Part shown: positions 54,603 to 63,310 of the stretch, in pieces | Layout of the letters: each line of letters opens with the position of its first letter | Numbering within the stretch: position 1 is the first letter of the stretch | DNA from: Psychrobacter cibarius | GTDB taxonomy: Bacteria > Pseudomonadota > Gammaproteobacteria > Pseudomonadales > Moraxellaceae | Length of the DNA: 64,000 nucleotides | Reading direction: 5' to 3' | NCBI GenBank assembly: GCA_030686115.1 | Contig: CP131612.1 | Coordinates: forward strand, 1,240,001 to 1,304,000 | The notes under the pieces: generated by a model | Told to the model about the DNA's origin: nothing | What the model saw: the letters and a program-made list of their open reading frames with translations, nothing else | The model's database searches: none | Program-made: the position numbers and the translations under genes

Positions 54603-56180
54603 TTATTTCTCTAAGATACAAGTCACGCCCTGACCACCAGCTGCACAGATAGAGATTAGTGCACGACCTGAGCCTTTTTGATCCAATAGCTTCGCTGCAG
54701 TGGCTAGGATACGACCGCCCGTTGCGGCAAATGGATGACCCGCAGCTAACGACGAGCCATTAACGTTTAGCTTGTTACGATCGATAGAGCCTAGTGGTGC
54801 ATCTAGTCCTAGGCGCTCTTCACAGAATTTTTCATCTTCCCAAGCAGCTAGTGTTGATAACACTTGTGATGCAAAGGCTTCATGGATTTCATAAAAATCA
54901 AAATCTTGTAGTGTTAGACCTGCACGCTCAAGCATACGCGGTACGGCATAAGCAGGTGCCATTAACAGGCCTTCTGTGGTGCCAGATTTACCAATGAAAT
55001 CAACGGCAGCCGTTTCTTGATGAACGATATAAGCCAATGGCTTAAGACCACGCTCTTTTGCCCACTCATCGGTTCCTAGTAGGACACAAGAGGCACCATC
55101 AGTTAACGGTGTAGAGTTGGCTGCTGTCATCGTTGGCTTGGCGTTCTTTTTACCAAACACAGGCTTTAATTTAGCCAGTTTTTCCAAAGTGGTATCTGGA
55201 CGCAAGTTGTTATCGCGCGTCAGACCTTTGTATGGAGTGATTAGGTCGTCAAAGAATCCTTCATCATAAGCGCGCGCTAGGTTTTGATGACTGTTAAAAG
55301 CAAGCTCATCTTGTGCTTCGCGGCTGATATTCCACTCAAGAGTGGTGATGGCTTGATGGTCGCCCATTGATAGACCAGTGCGTGGTTCACCGTTTTGTGG
55401 CGAATCGATTAAGTCTTTTGGATTTAGACCCATTAACGCTTTTAGGCGTTGTTTGTTGTCTTTAGCCGCGCCCAGTTTGATCAGTACTTTACGTAGACCA
55501 TCACCAATCGCGATCGGTGCATCAGAGGTCGTGTCTACGCCGCCAGTGATCGCTGAATCGATAAGACCCAGTGCGATTTTATTGGCAGAAGCAAAAGTCG
55601 CTTGCAAGCCAGTACCGCAAGCTTGTGAGATATCGTAAGTTGGCGTATGTGGGTTGAGCGCTGTGTTAAGCGTGGCTTCGCGAGTTAGGTTGATGTCACG
55701 GCTTAGTTTCATGACGGCACCAGATACCACTTCACCCAACACTTCGTCTTGTAGGTTATAGCGTTCAATCAAGCCATCTAATGCAGCTGTCAACATGTCG
55801 GTGTTGCTAACGTCAGCGTATGAACCGTTTGAGCGTGCAAATGGAATACGGTTGCCACCTAAGATAGCCACACGATTTTGACCAGCAACGGCTTTGGTTT
55901 TGCTGGTTTTTTTGGCAGCAGACGCTGGCTTTTTCGTAGTAGAAGCTGGTGATTTATCATTCGCTTCTGTGGTGCTAGAAGACTCTTTATTACTAGAAGA
56001 CTCTTTATTACTAGAAGACTCTTTATTAGACGTGTCTGTTGCTGTCGTGCTTTTAGCTTTTTTAACAGCCGTTTCTGTTTTACCGTTTTCTGATTTATTA
56101 TCAGTAGATTTTGACGCACTGGCTTTTACCACTGTACTTTCAACAACAGGGCTATCAGGGTGATTGTTTTTATTACTCAT
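54603..56180 (-). CDS. Acetyl-CoA acetyltransferase (thiolase) with a low-complexity N-terminal tail
   Basis: 525 residues from the ATG at 56180, which has an AAGGAT ribosome site; an upstream open frame adds 15 unlikely residues. Residues 1-100 are a low-complexity Lys/Ser/Thr/Ala tail with three tandem NKESSS units (52-69). The thiolase fold starts near 103 (RVAILGGNRIPFARSNGSYADVSNTDML). The active-site Cys is 188 (SQACGTGLQ). The C-terminal catalytic motifs are NVNGSSLAAGHPFAATGGR and CAAGGQG. It is most like FadI/FadA2-type thiolases. It is divergent from fabG-like and maoC genes. Confidence 0.9.
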   Translation of the reverse strand: MSNKNNHPDSPVVESTVVKASASKSTDNKSENGKTETAVKKAKSTTATDTSNKESSSNKESSSNKESSSTTEANDKSPASTTKKPASAAKKTSKTKAVAGQNRVAILGGNRIPFARSNGSYADVSNTDMLTAALDGLIERYNLQDEVLGEVVSGAVMKLSRDINLTREATLNTALNPHTPTYDISQACGTGLQATFASANKIALGLIDSAITGGVDTTSDAPIAIGDGLRKVLIKLGAAKDNKQRLKALMGLNPKDLIDSPQNGEPRTGLSMGDHQAITTLEWNISREAQDELAFNSHQNLARAYDEGFFDDLITPYKGLTRDNNLRPDTTLEKLAKLKPVFGKKNAKPTMTAANSTPLTDGASCVLLGTDEWAKERGLKPLAYIVHQETAAVDFIGKSGTTEGLLMAPAYAVPRMLERAGLTLQDFDFYEIHEAFASQVLSTLAAWEDEKFCEERLGLDAPLGSIDRNKLNVNGSSLAAGHPFAATGGRILATAAKLLDQKGSGRALISICAAGGQGVTCILEK

Positions 56181-56757
56181 AATATTATCCTTAAAAAATA
56201 TGGGCAGAAGAAAAGAGGGTAACAATAGTAAAGCTAATAATAAAAATGATTATATTAAGTAATTCAATAATCGAAAATAAACAAGAAGCAAATATTATCA
56301 CTTATTACGCAGCATAACTGTTTATGATAAGACGTTTTTACGACCTTACTGTATATCTTTGGCAAACTATGTGACGCTTATCTAAGGTCGGTATCAGCTT
56401 TGAAAGACATCAATATGACTTTCGTAGACTGGCTAGTATCAATTATTGGCATTGCATAACGATAGATTTGATAATATATTGTTATCGATAATTGCATTTG
56501 CTATAACTTATAGGTCTGATTTTAGCACAATGTGGTGATTTTTAAATCCAGAAAAAGTGACCGTCTTGTATACTGAGTTGTTTACAGATTGTTGTAGACA
56601 TTATCGGTTTTTGGACTTGTTTAAGATGGCAGTGTATAGTTAGGCCAGCTTTAGACTCATTTACTAAATATCAATAATTATGAGATTGTTGAGTCTATAT
56701 AATAGGCACATTACATTTATTACTATTATTCTAACCGTTCGTTATAGGGATTATATT
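56181..56757. promoter_or_regulatory. Divergent intergenic region between thiolase and FabG-like genes
   Basis: 577 AT-rich bases containing both promoters. It contains sequences such as AATATATTGTTATCGATAATTGC near 56473, but I can prove no operator. A TAGGGA ribosome site precedes the FabG ATG at 56758. Confidence 0.4.
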
Positions 56758-58158
56758 ATGTCAGACCGTTATGGTGATTTTGTTCAGTCTTCTATTGGCA
56801 AAAAAGTGGCCAAAAATTTGGGTTTACCGTTACCTGTTACCCTTGATCGCTTCGAAAGCGGTGAGCCTTTAGTACGTGGTAGCGTATTAGTTGGTCGTGC
56901 TAATGGCGATGATAAAAGCGTCAGTGAGTCTGTGGCGCGAATTTTGTCAGACGTACATGCTGATGTTTATGTAAACAGCAGTGATGATATCAAAGATGCC
57001 CTTGCTGATGCAGGCGTCGAAGCAAAAGCCAATACGGGCGGCGATGATAAATTTAAAGTTTTGTTGTTTGATGCCAGCAATATTAGCAATGCCGATCAAT
57101 TAAAAGAAGTGTATGAGTTCTTCCATACTGTGGCTCGTCGTGTAGAAAAGTCTGGTCGCGTTATTATTATTGGTCGCCCACCAGAAAATATCACTGACAT
57201 TGATACAGCTTTGGCTCAGCGTGCGCTTGAAGGATTTGTGAAGTCTGTCGGTAAAGAGTTCAAACGCGGTATTACGGCACAGCTTATTTATGTGGAAGAC
57301 GGCGCAGAGCAAAATCTAGATTCGACTTTACGCTTTTTCACCTCAGCTCGTTCAGCTTATGTCTCAGGACAAGTCGTACGCGTTAGTAAGGGTAGTAACG
57401 TTGATGTCGATTGGACACAGCCTCTTGGCGGTAAAACCATGCTGGTAACTGGCGCAAGCCGCGGTATTGGTGAAGCAATTGCTCGTGTATTGGCTCGCGA
57501 AGGCGCTCACGTTATCTGCCTTGATGTACCGCAGCAGCAAGCAGACCTACAAAAAGTCGCTAGCGAAATTAGTGGCTCAGTATTGACCGTCGACATCACC
57601 AGTGATGACGCTGGCAAACAAATCGCCGAAGCTGCACAAAAGCGTGGCGGCTTAGATTCAATCATCCATAATGCTGGCGTCACTCGTGATAAGACTTTGG
57701 CAAACATGGACGAGAAAAAGTGGGACATGGTTATCGATATTAACCTAGGTAGTATTGCTAGGCTGAACCGCTATTTGCTAGACAACGACGTATTAAAAGA
57801 CAATGCACGTATCGTTTGTGTGTCATCGATTTCAGGTATCGCTGGCAACTTGGGTCAAACCAACTATGCCACCTCTAAAGCAGGGGTGATTGGTTTGGTG
57901 AATGCCACTGCTAAGCAGTTAGAAGACAACGCCAAAGGCATGACGATCAACGCTGTTGCTCCAGGGTTTATTGAAACGCAAATGACCGAAGCTATTCCAT
58001 TTGCTATCCGTGAAGCGGGTCGCCGTATGAACTCTATGAGCCAAGGCGGCTTGCCAGTAGACGTGGCTGAGACCATCGCATGGTTTGCATCACCTGCTTC
58101 TGGTGGCTTAAATGGCAACATCGTTCGCGTTTGTGGTCAAAGCCTATTGGGTGCTTAA
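56758..58158 (+). CDS. High-molecular-weight 3-oxoacyl-ACP/CoA reductase (FabG4-like)
   Basis: 466 residues from the ATG at 56758 (an upstream frame gives 26 unlikely residues). The N-terminal ~215 residues form a degenerate Rossmann domain without a cofactor motif (VLLFDASNISNADQLKEVYEFFHTVARRV). The C-terminal half is a complete SDR with TGASRGIG (231-238), NAG (305-307), Ser357-region (VSSISG), and YATSK with Tyr370 and Lys374. This two-domain layout is that of HMW FabG. It probably reduces 3-oxoacyl-CoA/ACP with NAD(P)H. A MaoC hydratase follows and a thiolase is divergent. Confidence 0.9.
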   Translation: MSDRYGDFVQSSIGKKVAKNLGLPLPVTLDRFESGEPLVRGSVLVGRANGDDKSVSESVARILSDVHADVYVNSSDDIKDALADAGVEAKANTGGDDKFKVLLFDASNISNADQLKEVYEFFHTVARRVEKSGRVIIIGRPPENITDIDTALAQRALEGFVKSVGKEFKRGITAQLIYVEDGAEQNLDSTLRFFTSARSAYVSGQVVRVSKGSNVDVDWTQPLGGKTMLVTGASRGIGEAIARVLAREGAHVICLDVPQQQADLQKVASEISGSVLTVDITSDDAGKQIAEAAQKRGGLDSIIHNAGVTRDKTLANMDEKKWDMVIDINLGSIARLNRYLLDNDVLKDNARIVCVSSISGIAGNLGQTNYATSKAGVIGLVNATAKQLEDNAKGMTINAVAPGFIETQMTEAIPFAIREAGRRMNSMSQGGLPVDVAETIAWFASPASGGLNGNIVRVCGQSLLGA

Positions 58159-58518
58159 TATCACTTTATAAGTAAGTGTCAATTATAAGTAAGTGTAAAT
58201 GATGATTTAGATGATGATAAATGCTTGATATTAATCAGTATTTTTAATTTTCCTCACATATGCTTACGAAAAAATTGCTCATAAATCGTAATAAAGCTGC
58301 CCAAGGGTGGCTTTTTTATGATAAAAACACAGAGAACCAGTAGCCAAATTATTTTTTGCTGTGAGAGTTGCTTACATTGTCTAAAACCACGCCTATGAAT
58401 TGTGCCTAATTTAGGCATAATACTGGTGGCATTGCTCAATGATAGGCTGTAACCACTAATGTCATAGCATCTTTAGATACACCAAGAAAATTTGCTCAAG
58501 CCCCACTTAGGATTTATT
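58159..58518. other. Gap between FabG-like and MaoC genes
   Basis: 360 bases with an intrinsic terminator near its middle (see separate entry). The two genes may therefore have separate promoters or partial read-through. Otherwise it is AT-rich and non-coding. Confidence 0.5.
58293..58317 (+). terminator. Intrinsic terminator after the FabG-like gene
   Basis: Stem AAAGCTGCCC/GGGTGGCTTT with two G-T pairs, a 2-base loop and a following T-run. Confidence 0.7.
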
Positions 58519-59436
58519 ATGTCAGACAAACATTATGATGCGTTGCCGAAAGCGCATACGACCTATGCCAATATCGTTAAAAGTTTATTGCCTATTGGTA
58601 ATAACGGCAAAATCAGTAAAGACCAATTGCCGCAAGCGACTTACTATGTGGACGATTTGCACATTGACCAGAGTAACTTAAACGATTATCGTAAAATTTG
58701 TGGTTTTGCAGATAATGGCAAAGTACCTATTACTTACTTTTCAGTGCTGTCTCAAACGCTGCAAATGAATATGATGGTCAAAGAGCCATTTCCATTTGCT
58801 ATGTTGGGTCTAGTGCACGTCGATAATAGTGTGACTCAGTATCGTCCTATCGGTGAGCGTGAAACGGTTGCTCTGTCAGTCACCTTTGATAATTTGCGTG
58901 ACCATGCTCAGGGTCAGCAGTTTGATTTTGTGACGACGGTCAAGTCAGAAGATAAGGTGATTTGGGAAGGTACTTCGACGTATCTGTCACGTAGCAAAAA
59001 ACCAATCAGCAGCAAAGACAAAAAAAGCACTCCACGTCCAATAACGGTTAAGCCATCAGTCAACCCAGAAGGCGTGCATAGTATCTTTGAAGTGCCAGAA
59101 GATATCGGACGTCGTTATGCTTTTGTTTCAGGTGACTTTAACCTCATTCATCTCCATCCATTATCTGCGCGTGCGTTTGGCTTTCCTAAAGCGATTGCTC
59201 ACGGCATGTGGTCAAAGGCCAAATGCCTTGCTATGATGGACGAGTTGCCAGATGCGTGTACGGTTGATGTGTCATTTAAACTGCCTATCTTTTTGCCAGC
59301 CGAAGTAGAGCTGATCGCTGATCCGGTAGCTGCACTTAAAGACACAGACGATACCTGTGAGTTTGGCTTATTTAGCTCTAAAAATGACAAGCCGCATTTG
59401 GCAGGTACGGTTAAATTACAGAGTGGCAATGAGTAA
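58519..59436 (+). CDS. MaoC-type (R)-specific enoyl-CoA hydratase
   Basis: 305 residues from the ATG at 58519 (TTAGGAT ribosome site; a TTG at 58492 is in frame but unlikely). Two hotdog-like halves are expected. The C-terminal half carries the hydratase signature FVSGDFNLIHLHPLSARAFGFPKAIAHGM with the catalytic Asp and His. The layout resembles HtdX-type double-hotdog hydratases. It probably hydrates 2-enoyl-CoA (or ACP) in concert with the adjacent FabG-like reductase. A 10-bp stem hairpin at 59484-59507 lacks a T-run. Confidence 0.88.
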   Translation: MSDKHYDALPKAHTTYANIVKSLLPIGNNGKISKDQLPQATYYVDDLHIDQSNLNDYRKICGFADNGKVPITYFSVLSQTLQMNMMVKEPFPFAMLGLVHVDNSVTQYRPIGERETVALSVTFDNLRDHAQGQQFDFVTTVKSEDKVIWEGTSTYLSRSKKPISSKDKKSTPRPITVKPSVNPEGVHSIFEVPEDIGRRYAFVSGDFNLIHLHPLSARAFGFPKAIAHGMWSKAKCLAMMDELPDACTVDVSFKLPIFLPAEVELIADPVAALKDTDDTCEFGLFSSKNDKPHLAGTVKLQSGNE

Positions 59437-59509
59437 AAGCCAGTAGAACGACTGTCATTTAACTAAAAAATATCCCAATATGGTCACTTTTCTTGATAGA
59501 AAAGTGATA

Positions 59510-59587
59510 GCGTTAACCTCGCTTGAAGTATTGCTTATACATCGACACGCGGTTGCTTTGTACTTATTTTAACTGGAATTGACCATA
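59510..59587 (+). repeat. Short dispersed repeat, copy 2
   Basis: Pairs with 10324-10402. It begins GCGTTAACCTCGCTTGA and ends with a TTTTAACTGGAATTGACCATA tail matching that of copy 1 loosely. It covers a TTG at 59579, which makes that TTG an unlikely start for the next gene. Confidence 0.6.
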
Positions 59588-59614
59588 GTCAATATAACGA
59601 ACAAATTTATAATT

Positions 59615-60157
59615 ATGACTTCACATACCGCTGTACCAAACTCAGATCAACTGAATCATTCAGTAGCTATTGACACAGTATCGAATGCTGGCAATAGCGT
59701 TTTAGACAATGGCGTTGATCTTAGTACTATTCTTGAGCCTTATTTTCGTCCTGATGACACTACCATTGTATGCGGTGCACTCGATGACGAAAAAGTGGTT
59801 GCCTTAGCGAAATCAGGGGTTGAGTTAGTGATTAACTTACAGCCAGATGATGAATTGAGCTTTGATGAAGCCGCAGCGGTCGAGCGAGCTGGCATGCACT
59901 ATGAGCATCTGCCTATTAACGGTGCTGCAGACTTAAAGCAGCTCAATATATTGGCATTTGATAATATATTGCGTCAACATCATGGCAAAAAAACAGCAGT
60001 GCATTGTGGCTCAGGAAATAGAGTGGGTGCCGCAATGGCGCTACGCGCAGGATGGCTACGTGGACGTAAAATGGACACCGCTATGGAACGTGGGCGCAGT
60101 CATGGTTTAACAAAGCTTGAGCAAGAAGTTCATAATCGTCTGTTGGTACCGCGCTAA
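59615..60157 (+). CDS. DUF442-like protein-tyrosine-phosphatase family protein
   Basis: 180 residues from the ATG at 59615. The core is FRPDDTTIVCGALDDEKVVALAKSGVELVINLQPDDE, then GMHYEHLPI and the phosphatase loop HCGSGNRVGAAMALRAGWL. The loop has Cys and Arg five apart (C-x4-R), as in the DUF442/BLH group rather than the classical C-x5-R. An N-terminal ~45-residue hydrophilic stretch precedes it. No strong ribosome site is visible, so the start is uncertain; the TTG at 59579 lies within a dispersed repeat. A terminator follows. Confidence 0.75.
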   Translation: MTSHTAVPNSDQLNHSVAIDTVSNAGNSVLDNGVDLSTILEPYFRPDDTTIVCGALDDEKVVALAKSGVELVINLQPDDELSFDEAAAVERAGMHYEHLPINGAADLKQLNILAFDNILRQHHGKKTAVHCGSGNRVGAAMALRAGWLRGRKMDTAMERGRSHGLTKLEQEVHNRLLVPR

Positions 60158-60199
60158 GACCATAAAGATGACAACGTATTATTGAGCAGCATTGAATGA

Positions 60200-60231
60200 C
60201 TGAGAGGCGACCACTAGGTTGCCTTTTTTAT
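60200..60231 (+). terminator. Intrinsic terminator after the phosphatase gene
   Basis: Stem AGGCGACC/GGTTGCCT with one G-T pair and a T-run, 43 bases after the stop. Confidence 0.75.
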
Positions 60232-60350
60232 TAAGGCGCGTTGTTATTTTAAAAATGAGGACACGCCCTAAGCAAACGAAAAGATAAATTGCTAATATTG
60301 AGATATTGAACAGTTACGCCTTAGCAAATAATGTATTTTTTATCATATGA
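60232..60350. repeat. Degenerate MITE copy 3
   Basis: Short inverted ends (TTAAGGCGCGT..ACACGCCCTAA at 60232-60271) carry the MITE-like ATTTTAAAAATGAG. The interior-like segments AAAGATAAATTGC and TAATATTGAGATATTGAACAG follow. It is rearranged or partly deleted relative to the copies at 43.8 and 53.2 kb, so the extent is approximate. Confidence 0.55.
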
Positions 60351-60366
60351 ACACTTAATATTGGGG

Positions 60367-60397
60367 GCTAAATAGTTTTTTACTGTTTAGCTTTTTT
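60367..60397 (+). terminator. Terminator-like hairpin just upstream of the serine hydrolase gene
   Basis: Stem GCTAAATAGT/ACTGTTTAGC (one T-G pair) followed by seven T. It ends about 22 bases before the ATG at 60420, so the gene's promoter would have to lie between them, or the hairpin acts as an attenuator. Confidence 0.7.
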
Positions 60398-60419
60398 ATA
60401 GAAATGGAGCAGGGTAGCC

Positions 60420-61835
60420 ATGATCGACAATAATAATAAAACTACGCAGATGTTTGATCATCAGATAAATATAACGTTGCAGCAACGTTTGCAGCAAATA
60501 CTCACCGACTTACAGCTTGATGATGTACCAGCAGGGGGTGCCGTGGTTGTCTATCAGGCAGGAGAATGCATTGCACAGGCGAGTGTGGGGATGGCACGTC
60601 CAGAGATGTCGTGGCAGCCTGATACTTTGGCGATTAACTTTTCGACGGGTAAAGGTGTATTGGCGACGCTCGTACATATATTAGTTTCGCAGCAGATGCT
60701 TGATTATGACCAGCCTATTGCCCATTATTGGCCTGCATTTTCTGCACAGAATAAAGGGAATATTACGCTACGTAGCGTGATGTCACATCAAGCCAACTTA
60801 TTCTCAATTCAGAGTATCGATGCGGATAGCGAAGCTTTGCTTGATTGGGATCAAATGCTCAATAAAGTTGCCGCGATGCCAATCACAGCACCAGACCATG
60901 GCGAGCTATATGACAGCGCTTATAGTGCTCTGGTCTATGGTTGGGTATTGGGCGGGGTCATAGAAGTCGTTACTGAAATGCCTTTAGCTGAGGCATTGCG
61001 CTATTATCTCACTGAGCCTTTAGGTATTGCCGATAGTTGCTATTTTGGTGTACCAGAGAATAAAGTCAACCAAGTAGCAAGACTGGCCAAAGACTTCGAA
61101 GCATCAAATGAGGCTGGCTCACAACTGCGTAATAAACGTCATAAACCAACGCTAAAAGCCGACTCACAAAGTACTTTACGTACTTATGCTAGTCTGCCTA
61201 GCTACACTTGTTGGCAGCAGCAAGCTTTAATGGATGGCAAAGCGGTAGACCTAAGTTCAGATGATGAGCAAAACACTTTACCGATATTAGACACGGCTCA
61301 TATTAATCGTTTGTATTTCAATAGCAGTCAGCTTAATCTAAAAAATTATAAGGCAGCACTCATACCTGCTGGCAAACAAGCGATCGATTATCACAGTCGT
61401 GAGACACTACAGGCCATTATTCCAGCAGCAAATGGTGTCGCTTCAGCTCAGGCATTGGCGACCATCTATGCCATGTTAGCCAATGGCGGAACATGGCAAG
61501 GACACACGTTTATTAATAGCGCCACTTTTGAGCAACTATCCAAACTGCAAGTCACAGGGCTAGATGCTGTTATGCCAGCAAACATGGATTGGCGCTTGGG
61601 TTATCATCGGTTATTTAGTCTTTGTCAGCATACAGACAATGAAAAAGTTGATGCAAACAAGCAAGGATTTGGACATATGGGCTATAACGGTTCGGTGGCT
61701 TGGTGTGACCCAGAGCGTCAGTTGTCATTTGCCTTTATTCATAATTTTGACACCACGATGCTGAATGATGTCCGTCAGTTTGCACTAACGGAAGCGGTAC
61801 TTAACTTAGTCGATTCAGAGCTTTCAAAACGCTAG
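60420..61835 (+). CDS. Serine beta-lactamase/esterase family protein
   Basis: 471 residues of the class C beta-lactamase/esterase (PF00144) fold. The SxxK motif is Ser75-Thr-Gly-Lys78 (INFSTGKGV). The Tyr motif is YSA (168-170, in YDSAYSALVYGWVLGGV). A C-terminal HMG, in GHMGYNGSVAWCDPERQLSFAFIHN, stands for the KTG/HxG box. There is no signal peptide, so it is cytoplasmic, and it is more likely an esterase or peptidase than a drug-resistance enzyme. An extra ~50 residues with basic stretches (AGSQLRNKRHKPTLKADSQ) lie mid-protein. It is convergent with the antiporter, with an 18-base gap. Confidence 0.85.
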   Translation: MIDNNNKTTQMFDHQINITLQQRLQQILTDLQLDDVPAGGAVVVYQAGECIAQASVGMARPEMSWQPDTLAINFSTGKGVLATLVHILVSQQMLDYDQPIAHYWPAFSAQNKGNITLRSVMSHQANLFSIQSIDADSEALLDWDQMLNKVAAMPITAPDHGELYDSAYSALVYGWVLGGVIEVVTEMPLAEALRYYLTEPLGIADSCYFGVPENKVNQVARLAKDFEASNEAGSQLRNKRHKPTLKADSQSTLRTYASLPSYTCWQQQALMDGKAVDLSSDDEQNTLPILDTAHINRLYFNSSQLNLKNYKAALIPAGKQAIDYHSRETLQAIIPAANGVASAQALATIYAMLANGGTWQGHTFINSATFEQLSKLQVTGLDAVMPANMDWRLGYHRLFSLCQHTDNEKVDANKQGFGHMGYNGSVAWCDPERQLSFAFIHNFDTTMLNDVRQFALTEAVLNLVDSELSKR

Positions 61836-61853
61836 ATAGCTCTATGAGTAAGG

Positions 61854-63101
61854 TTAATGTGATTTATTCGGCGTCATTTTAAGCAACCTTGTGGCGCTAA
61901 GACCATGAATAAAGATTGACGCCAAAATGACAATTGAACAGACGACCCACAGTTTAAGCGCATCTTCATCACCGAAAAAACCTTGGTTGAGCGCATAAGA
62001 TAAATAATATAGCGTACCAATACCACGGATGCCCAAAGCAGAGATGGCATATTTTTCAGTGTGTGCCATGTTTAGTCCTGATAAAGCAATAAACCCACCA
62101 ATGGGACGTATCAACAAGAGGAAGGTGAAGCTGACGATGTAAACACGCCATGTGAGCTCAACGCCCGACTGCAATCCTTGACCAAGAAACATGCCGAAAG
62201 TGACCAGCACTAGAGACATGAGTAAGCCTTCTGATTGTTCTGCAAAATCATGGAGCTTGTGGTGATAGCTGTGCTCATGTTCTGAGCGGCGAAAGGCAAA
62301 TGCCGCGATAAATACGGCGATAAACCCATAACTATGTACAAATTCGGCAAGTCCATAAGCCACTAACGTTAGCGCAATGACCACATAGCCTTGAGAAATA
62401 GTGGTGTTTTGGCTGTATTTTGAAAATACCAGCTTGGCCATAATTTTACCAACGACAATTCCCACCACCAGCCCAGCACCAATTTTCCATAAGACATCAT
62501 GAGTGAACCATGACCAGAGCATCTCGAGGGTAAAGGAATTGCCTTGGCTAAAAGCTTCCGCTATTTTTATGGCCAAATAAACAAATGGGAAAGCGAGTCC
62601 GTCATTCAATCCTGCTTCTGAGGTCAAAGTAAAGCGCGGTGTGTCTTCGCGACCTGTATTGGGTGGCCCTACTTGAATACTAGAAGCCAATACGGGATCG
62701 GTTGGAGCCAGTACTGCGCCCAGCAATATAGCAGCTCCCAGACTGAGACCAAATGCATAGTAGCCCAGTACCGCCATCGCAAAGATGCCAATCGGCATGG
62801 TAATAAGCAACAGACGCACGGTCGGCCGCCACAATTGCCAAGAGAGCTTCGTATCAATTTTGATACCAGCACCAACCAAGGATACGAGCACCACAATTTC
62901 GGTTAATTTTTCGATAATTAAGCCGTTATTCATAGGGTCTAAAAATGATAAGGTCGTCCACCAGTACCCCATCAGCAGCCCAAAGCTGACCTGCAACATA
63001 GGCAAAGAGATAGGCGTGCGCTTAAATATAATGGGGAATAACGCCCCCAGTAAAAAAGCGATACCGCAGACCAATAAAAATAAATTGTAGTTTTCAATCA
63101 T
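61854..63101 (-). CDS. Cation:proton antiporter (NhaP/CPA1 type)
   Basis: 415 residues with about 12 membrane helices. The sodium/proton exchanger signature is GAVLAPTDPVLASSIQVGPPNTG (two central Asp/Thr residues), with GLNDGLAFPFVYLAIKIAEA also typical. It likely exports Na+ (or K+) against protons across the inner membrane, for pH and salt homeostasis. It ends 18 bases from the convergent hydrolase gene with no terminator visible between. It starts from an ATG at 63101. Confidence 0.92.
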   Translation of the reverse strand: MIENYNLFLLVCGIAFLLGALFPIIFKRTPISLPMLQVSFGLLMGYWWTTLSFLDPMNNGLIIEKLTEIVVLVSLVGAGIKIDTKLSWQLWRPTVRLLLITMPIGIFAMAVLGYYAFGLSLGAAILLGAVLAPTDPVLASSIQVGPPNTGREDTPRFTLTSEAGLNDGLAFPFVYLAIKIAEAFSQGNSFTLEMLWSWFTHDVLWKIGAGLVVGIVVGKIMAKLVFSKYSQNTTISQGYVVIALTLVAYGLAEFVHSYGFIAVFIAAFAFRRSEHEHSYHHKLHDFAEQSEGLLMSLVLVTFGMFLGQGLQSGVELTWRVYIVSFTFLLLIRPIGGFIALSGLNMAHTEKYAISALGIRGIGTLYYLSYALNQGFFGDEDALKLWVVCSIVILASIFIHGLSATRLLKMTPNKSH

Positions 63102-63245
63102 AAGGTAGGTGCACGCTGTTATGTTTATCTTAAAAAGTTAGAGTGAGGTCATATTTACTAGTCCATTATAATGACGCTAAAAAATAATGATTACCGCAAA
63201 AAATCGTTATCAAAACGACATATGCGTTGTTTTTTGGTGAAAAAA

Positions 63246-63266
63246 AAGCCTGCATAGCGCAGGCTT
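63246..63266 (-). terminator. Intrinsic terminator after ilvD
   Basis: Stem AAGCCTGC/GCAGGCTT with a 5-base loop. On the minus strand it runs into a T-stretch, 45 bases after the ilvD stop. Confidence 0.85.
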
Positions 63267-63310
63267 AATAGATTTTTACCAATATACTTTAACGATTAAT
63301 AATTGAAGGC

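Noticed and set aside
55978-56040. Direct repeats that might suggest a CRISPR array
   Set aside because: Three contiguous 18-base units without spacers, in frame inside the thiolase gene, encoding NKESSS. Not CRISPR.
59579-59614. TTG start for the phosphatase gene giving 12 extra residues
   Set aside because: The TTG lies in a dispersed repeat copy and is less likely than the ATG at 59615.
60001-60040. Phosphatase loop spacing C-x4-R instead of C-x5-R as a defect
   Set aside because: This spacing fits the DUF442/BLH-type loop as I recall it; it is probably a feature of the subgroup.
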